From Hemerocallis citrina (lineage: Eukaryota; Streptophyta; Magnoliopsida; Asparagales; Asphodelaceae), in NCBI GenBank assembly GCA_017893485.1, contig CM030363.1:108805073-108869072 (forward strand): a stretch of 64,000 nucleotides of DNA. The letters run 5' to 3'. This document shows positions 59,592-64,000 of the stretch, piece after piece. A program made the translations under genes and the position numbers. The notes beneath the pieces were generated by a model that searched no databases, was not told where the DNA came from, and worked only from the letters and a program-made list of their open reading frames with translations. Each line of letters opens with the position of its first letter. Positions within the stretch are counted from its first letter, which is position 1.

Positions 59592-60017
59592 TTCTCCCCC
59601 TTTTTGATGATGACAACACAATAGCTGATAATAACAAAAAGAATACAAGCATACAATCATTGATATGCTCCCCCTATTAAAAGCACATAATGCATATTAT
59701 ATCAGTCGACTTAAGAAATAATCAGTCGACTTAATAGAACTGCTTGAAAAGAACAGAACACAATAATCATCACAAAACAGCAATAAAAAATCTCTATCAG
59801 TCAACTTACCAAGTTATCAGTCGACTTAACAGAAAAAATTTACACATCATATTAACAGCAGGAGGTTTTTCTCCCCCTTTGTCATCAACAAAAAACATAA
59901 AATAACAAGTAATAATGAAAATAGGAATGGCTTATAGAAATAACGAAGTCTTAAAAAATTTTAACAGCAGATAAGAAAGAAAATAAAAAATACATAGGAA
60001 ATAAAACTAAAAAATCA
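59592..60017 (-). other. Copia-C polypurine tract and 3' untranslated DNA
   Basis: Positions 59592-59606 read on the minus strand as AAAAAGGGGGAGAA, the polypurine tract directly before the LTR. A second purine run (ACAAAGGGGGAGAAA, about 59868-59882) resembles it. Two motif pairs occur at 59703/59723 and 59798/59818. No gene. Confidence 0.7.
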
Positions 60018-61082
60018 TCAATCTTCATCTTCTGTGTCGTCATCAGCATCTTGAGACGGTGGTGGAAATTGAGTAGTAAAAAGATGAGTCAGATTGGAGA
60101 TTTTAGAGTCAATGGAGTTAATATGAGAATCAAGAGTGTCTTGACGATCCATTAGATAGTTAACACAATGATATAGTGTACGTGGATCATCAAAATCAGC
60201 ACGAGGACGAGAAGAACTAGAGGCTGAAGATGGTCTAGCAGAAGTGGCTAGAGGAACCTGAGTGTGGGGAGGAGACCTAAGGAAAGTTCTAGACGGAGGG
60301 TCAAGAATCTTCATACGTGCTAAACTGGCACGATCGAAGCACTCATAATGCTTAACAACATTGGTCTCGGAGTCGAGATCAATATCATAAGCAAGGAAGA
60401 CACGAGTGAGGAGACCACCAAATGGTAAAAAGTGGGTATGAGACTTATGGAGTCTCGAAAAAATGACACGACCCCAATTGATATTAATTCTACCAAAAAT
60501 TGCATAAACTGCTTGTTGCAATTCCATAGAATACTGATCAAAGCTCCCTGTTTTGGGAAGAATATTATATGATAGTATTCTTGCAACTAGTTTTGCAATA
60601 GGTGTGATAGATTTACTAGACATGGGGGGTCCATGATTTGGCAAAAAGATTTTTGATAGGATAGATGCATCATCTAAAATGATTTTCCCTAAATCAAGTC
60701 CCTCATCATCAATACCCATAATAAGATTAATTCTCTCGGATGTGAGTTTAATCTTCTTATTTTTGACCGAAGAATAAACAACAATTTCTCCATCATCCGT
60801 TTGAACTACTCTCATATTGGTATAAAAAAGATAGATGAGTTGTGGGTAATAGTCGAGTTGATTTTTCAAGGATAAAAACTCATATAGACTACAATGTTGA
60901 AAAAGAGAAATAAGATTGAACCTATCTAAATCATTGAAGTTGACAAATCTACCCGGAAAACCGCAATGTTACAAATAAGATACCACTGTGTCAATAGATC
61001 AGGACTCCTAAGATATTGAGAATAGTCTTTTGATGAAGAACTATCATCAACATGGGATCTCTTAGATCTTTTCGGAGCCATT
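60018..61082 (-). pseudogene. Extra ORF in the env position of Copia-C, one frameshift
   Basis: A start MAPKRSKRSHVDD lies at 61082. The first frame runs to about 60926. After a frame change near 60950-60975 the protein continues in the frame at 60018-60869 (283 codons), for a total of about 350 residues. The core (YYPQLIYLFYTNM, then KIKLTSERINLIMGI) resembles the domain called putative plant transposon protein, found in many plant retroelement ORFs. A Ser/Pro/Arg-rich linker follows (about residues 205-232 of the main frame), then a short helical stretch and an acidic end (DADDDTEDED). I see no signal peptide or membrane segment, so an envelope role is not supported. The function is unknown. 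Confidence 0.65.
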
Positions 61083-61598
61083 AAGAAATTTAAGGGAATC
61101 AAACAAAGAGAAGTGAGATTTAAAAAGATTATACCAACAAGGAGAATGGAATCAAACAGCAAAGGGATCGGAAATCAGCAGTTCCAAACAGATTTGGCAG
61201 TCGACTTCCGGATCGATCTCCTTCTCCTTAGAGTTTCAGATTGGGGTAAAAAGTGAAAGTGAAAAATTGGGGTTGGGAAGAGGGTTTTGAACTGAAGCCA
61301 ACGGCTGAGATTGACTAGAAACGAGATCAACGGCGCACAAAAAAGTCACGGGCGAGGTTAAGAATAAAAATTTGTCTCAAAAACTGTGCGACGAGTTGAA
61401 GGTGAAGACATGCTGAGTCGCGACAGTCGACTGGTGTTCATAGACAGTCGACTTAGTCACGATAAAAATAAGTTATTATAACAACTGATCAGTCGACTTG
61501 GTGAAATTTCAGTCGACTGGTTAGAGAGAAAAATAAGTATATAGAAAATACGGGACAGTCGACTTAGGGAAATCTCAGTCGACTTAACAGAAATATTT
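61083..61598 (-). other. Copia-C spacer between pol and the extra ORF
   Basis: No coding signal on the sense strand. It contains one single motif (61198) and three pairs at 61424/61445, 61490/61510 and 61556/61576 (spacing 21, 20, 20), just before the pol stop at 61599. It could hold the promoter or splice acceptor for the extra ORF, but neither is evident. Confidence 0.55.
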
Positions 61599-62357
61599 TC
61601 AACAAATATCAAGAAAATTACATATCCCTAGCTCTCTTCTTAAAGTTATAAAAATGTCTTCTTTAAGGGGTTTTGTAAAGATATCAGCTACTTGTTTATC
61701 AGTAGAGATAAAGTCTAAAGATATGTCTCCTTTTAAAACATGATCACGTAGAAAATGATGTCGAATATCAATATGTTTCCTACGTGAATGTTGAACCGGA
61801 TTTTTAGATAAATTAATTGCACTGGTATTATCACACATTATTGAAGGTTTTTCAAAAGAAATACCATAATCTAATAAGGTTTGTTTCATCCACAAAATTT
61901 GTGCACATGCCAAACTTGCAGCGATATATTCAGCTTCTGTAGTAGATAGGGACACTGAATTTTGCTTTTTACTGCACCAAGAAACTAGTGAATGTCCCAA
62001 AAAGTGACATGTTCCACTAGTGCTTTTGCGATCAGTTTTACTACCAGCAAAATCAGCATCACTATACGACAAAAGTTGAAAATTATCGGTGCGTGGATAA
62101 AATAAGCTATAATCAGATGTGCCTTTAATATATCTTAAAATTCGTTTCACTGCTTTTAAATGGGACTCTTTAGGACTAGACTGATATCTAGCACACAAAC
62201 ATACACTGAACATAATATCTGGTCTACTAGCGGTAATATATAAGAGTGAACCAATCATACCTCGATAGAGTTTCTGATCGACACTCTTACCTAATATATC
62301 TTTGTCAAGGGTAGTAGTAGTAGCCATAGGAATGGATTTACTACTTGTACTATCCAT
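61599..62357 (-). pseudogene. Copia-C RNase H and RT end
   Basis: A 252-codon open frame, mostly well kept. The RT connection TASRPDIMFSVC lies at about residues 42-53. RNase H has catalytic Asp100 (SYSDADFAG), Glu141 (STTEAEYIA) and Asp176 (MCDNTSAINL), followed by HIDIRHHFLRDHV and the end ADIFTKPL. RNase H removes the RNA strand of the hybrid. The first Met is internal: a stop a few codons upstream (about 62400) breaks the polyprotein. The frame ends at the natural pol terminus. Confidence 0.9.
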
Positions 62358-63039
62358 GTTAAACCGTTTAAGTAATTCCTTTGCATATTTTCATTGATTA
62401 ATAAATATGCCATTTCAAGACTGTTTAATTTGTAGTCCAAGGAAATAATTGAGTTCACCCATGTGACTCATCTCAAACTCGTTTTTCATGGTGTTAGCAA
62501 ACTCTTGACATAGATTATTATTAGTAGAATCAAAAATTATATCAACATATATTTGTATGATCAACATATCATTCTTAATTCTCTTGATAAACAAGATAGT
62601 ATCTACTTTACCTATCTCAAACCCTGTTTCTAAAAGAAAAGTTTTCAAGCGATCATACCAAGCACGTGGTGCTTGTTTAAGACCGTATAAAGCCTTTTTC
62701 AATTTAAAAACATGGTTTGGGAATTGTTCATGTTCAAAACCTGGTGGTTGTTTAACATAAACATTCTCTTTAATAAACCCGTTAAGAAAAGCACTTTTAA
62801 CATCCATTTGATAAAGTATAAAATTCATGAAACAAGCAAAAGATAATAAAATACGAATTGATTCTAATCTAGCAACAGGAGCATATGTTTCATAAAAAAT
62901 CTATGCCTTTTTCTTGATTATATCCTTGAGCAACTAGTCTAGCTTTGTTCCTAACAACTTGTCCTGATTCATCTAACTTATTTTTAAATACCCATTTGGT
63001 ACCAATAATAGTATGATCAGGAGGTCGTGGAACTAAATC
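62358..63039 (-). pseudogene. Copia-C reverse transcriptase, catalytic motif damaged
   Basis: The frame at 62415-62828 has the palm (QMDVKSAFLNGFIKENVYV), YGLKQAPRAW and the expected active loop. That loop reads IYVDIIFDST at residues 93-102, so the second Asp of YVDD is gone with no frame change, a one-codon loss. An upstream frameshift near 62900 splits it from its N-terminal part (WVFKNKLDESGQ, ARLVAQGYNQEKG at about 62920-63000). Stops occur at about 63040 and 62415. It cannot make active RT. Confidence 0.88.
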
Positions 63040-64000
63040 CTATACATCATTCCTTATGAATTGGTTTAACTCATCTTGCATGGCATTCATCCAAAATTCA
63101 TTCTCACATACTTCTTGTATATTTTTCGATTCTAAATCCGACAAGAAGGCTGTATGAGATATCATATTAATATGTGATCGTGTCTGAATACCATGGGAGA
63201 TGTCACCAATTATTAAGTCATGAGGATGATCTCTAACTTCAACAAATGATTTTGGTAAAGTTGGAGATATCACAATAGGATCGGTCGACTTGACAAGTTC
63301 CTCAGTCGACTGGTTTACATCAGTCGACTTGATGTCCTTATCGGTCGACTTATCTGCGAGACTAGTTTGTTCTAAAGATGTAATTACTTTATTTAAAGGT
63401 GATGAATCAGTTTCATCATCTTTAATTAAATTTGATGATGACAGAGATTCATCGAATGTAACATGCATTGATTCTTCAATAGTCATTGTTGACTTGTTGA
63501 AAATTCTATATGCTTTACTCCTCTTTGAGTATCCTATAAAGATACCCTCATTAGATCTAGGATCAAATTTATCCAAATTATCTTTAGTGTTCAGAATAAA
63601 ACACATACAACCAAATGTCTTAAAATAAGAGACTTTGGAAATTTTGTTAAAAAATAACTCATAACAAGTCTTCTTTAGCTTAGGTCTTATTAGAATCCTG
63701 TTTAAAACATAACAAGTTGTAGCAACGACTTCAGCCCAAAAATACTTAAGTAAATTGCTTTCAACAAGCATGGCACGTGCGCATTCTTGCAAAGTCCTAT
63801 TTTTCCTTTCAACCACTCCATTTTGTGGTGAAGCTCTAGGAAATGCAAATGAATGTGTTATACCATTCTTGTTGCAATATTCTGTAAACGTTTCATTTTC
63901 AAATTCTCCACCATGATCACTTCTAATAGTGACTATGGTTAGAGATCTTTGGTTTTGAATTCGTTTACAAAAATTTGTAAATTCATCAAAAGTATCATTT
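63040..64000 (-). pseudogene. Copia-C integrase, cut by the window edge
   Basis: The frame is open from the edge at 64000 to a TAG at about 63040. It holds the integrase core with IRSDHGGEF (second Asp), SPQNGVVERKNRT (Glu), FWAEVVATTCYVLNR, then GIFIGYSKRSKAYRIFN at the core end, and a long acidic linker before RT. In the linker four motif copies (63282-63350) are translated as KSTD three times and QSTE once. The stop replaces a conserved Trp of the NDVWDL-type RT start. The zinc site lies outside the window. Confidence 0.88.
63282..63350 (-). repeat. Four in-frame GTCGACT motifs within the integrase-RT linker
   Basis: Starts are at 63282, 63303, 63321 and 63342, spaced 21, 18 and 21 bp, all multiples of three. 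They encode KSTD/QSTE repeats in the polyprotein. Two copies begin CGGTCGACT and two CAGTCGACT. Confidence 0.85.

Larger units (their letters stand above)
58226..64000 (-). mobile_element. Copia-C: SIRE-like Copia element, 3' half
   Basis: A minus-strand element, with the 3' LTR at 58226-59591 and the body running off the right edge. On the minus strand the order is integrase, RT, RNase H, then a 500 bp noncoding stretch, an extra ORF (61082-60018), a polypurine tract and the LTR. Pol residues (TASRPDIMFSVCLCARYQ, SKNPVQHSRRKHIDIRHHFL) resemble the SIRE/Maximus lineage, which often carries an additional ORF in this position. Stops, a frameshift and loss of one RT catalytic Asp make it defective. 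Paired CAGTCGACT motifs occur throughout. Confidence 0.88.

Noticed and set aside
60018..61082. Retroviral-type envelope gene
   Set aside because: No signal peptide, membrane helix or cysteine-rich ectodomain pattern is visible. Position alone is not enough.

Overview
This window is a nuclear, repeat-rich stretch of a flowering-plant genome. The organism cannot be named from the sequence. Plant-type Copia and chromodomain Gypsy polyproteins, a Tat/Ogre-like gag-protease, tRNA-Met-type primer sites and a CACTA transposon with a CACTACAAGAAAAA end all point to an angiosperm. I found no convincing host gene: almost every base can be assigned to a transposable element or to tandem repeats carried by one. 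Every polyprotein is broken by stops, frameshifts or deletions.

Layout. 1-2977: edge of a minus-strand element (Gypsy-type by its LTR) whose 2.87 kb 5' LTR carries an unusual pair of tRNA-like modules. 2978-4640 and 12062-12850: unassigned DNA, probably leader or LTR of the next element, split by a 7.4 kb minus-strand Copia element (Copia-A, 4641-12061, equal 1272 bp LTRs, TSD tatat). About 12851-58225: a decayed plus-strand Tat-like element with only gag and protease (13206-15232), followed by a very long 3' region of diverged tandem arrays with periods of about 120, 52-60 and 60 bp.

The Tat-like 3' region has been entered three times: by Gypsy-A (20034-45262, TSD aactt), by Gypsy-B (47200-57574, two 3348 bp LTRs, TSD accaa, gag lost) and by Copia-C (58226 to the right edge, SIRE-like, with an extra ORF after pol). 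Gypsy-A itself contains a CACTA-type fragment in its integrase (25168-25848), a solo LTR in gag (28255-32162, TSD acctg) and a second solo LTR in its 5' LTR (33906-42191, TSD ggccg). That second solo LTR contains an intact-ended CACTA element (36609-42053, TSD ctt). The nesting is therefore four levels deep: Tat, Gypsy-A, solo LTR, CACTA.

The most unusual signal is a short palindrome, consensus CAGTCGACT, that occurs in pairs whose starts lie 18-22 bp (mostly 20-21) apart. About twelve pairs are spread over the LTR, 3' untranslated DNA and even the coding frame of Copia-C, and six pairs lie in the unrelated solo LTR at 33906-42191. Other points worth checking are an intron-like gap between gag and protease of Gypsy-A, a frameshifted ORF in the env position of Copia-C, and the tandem tRNA-like modules in the first LTR.
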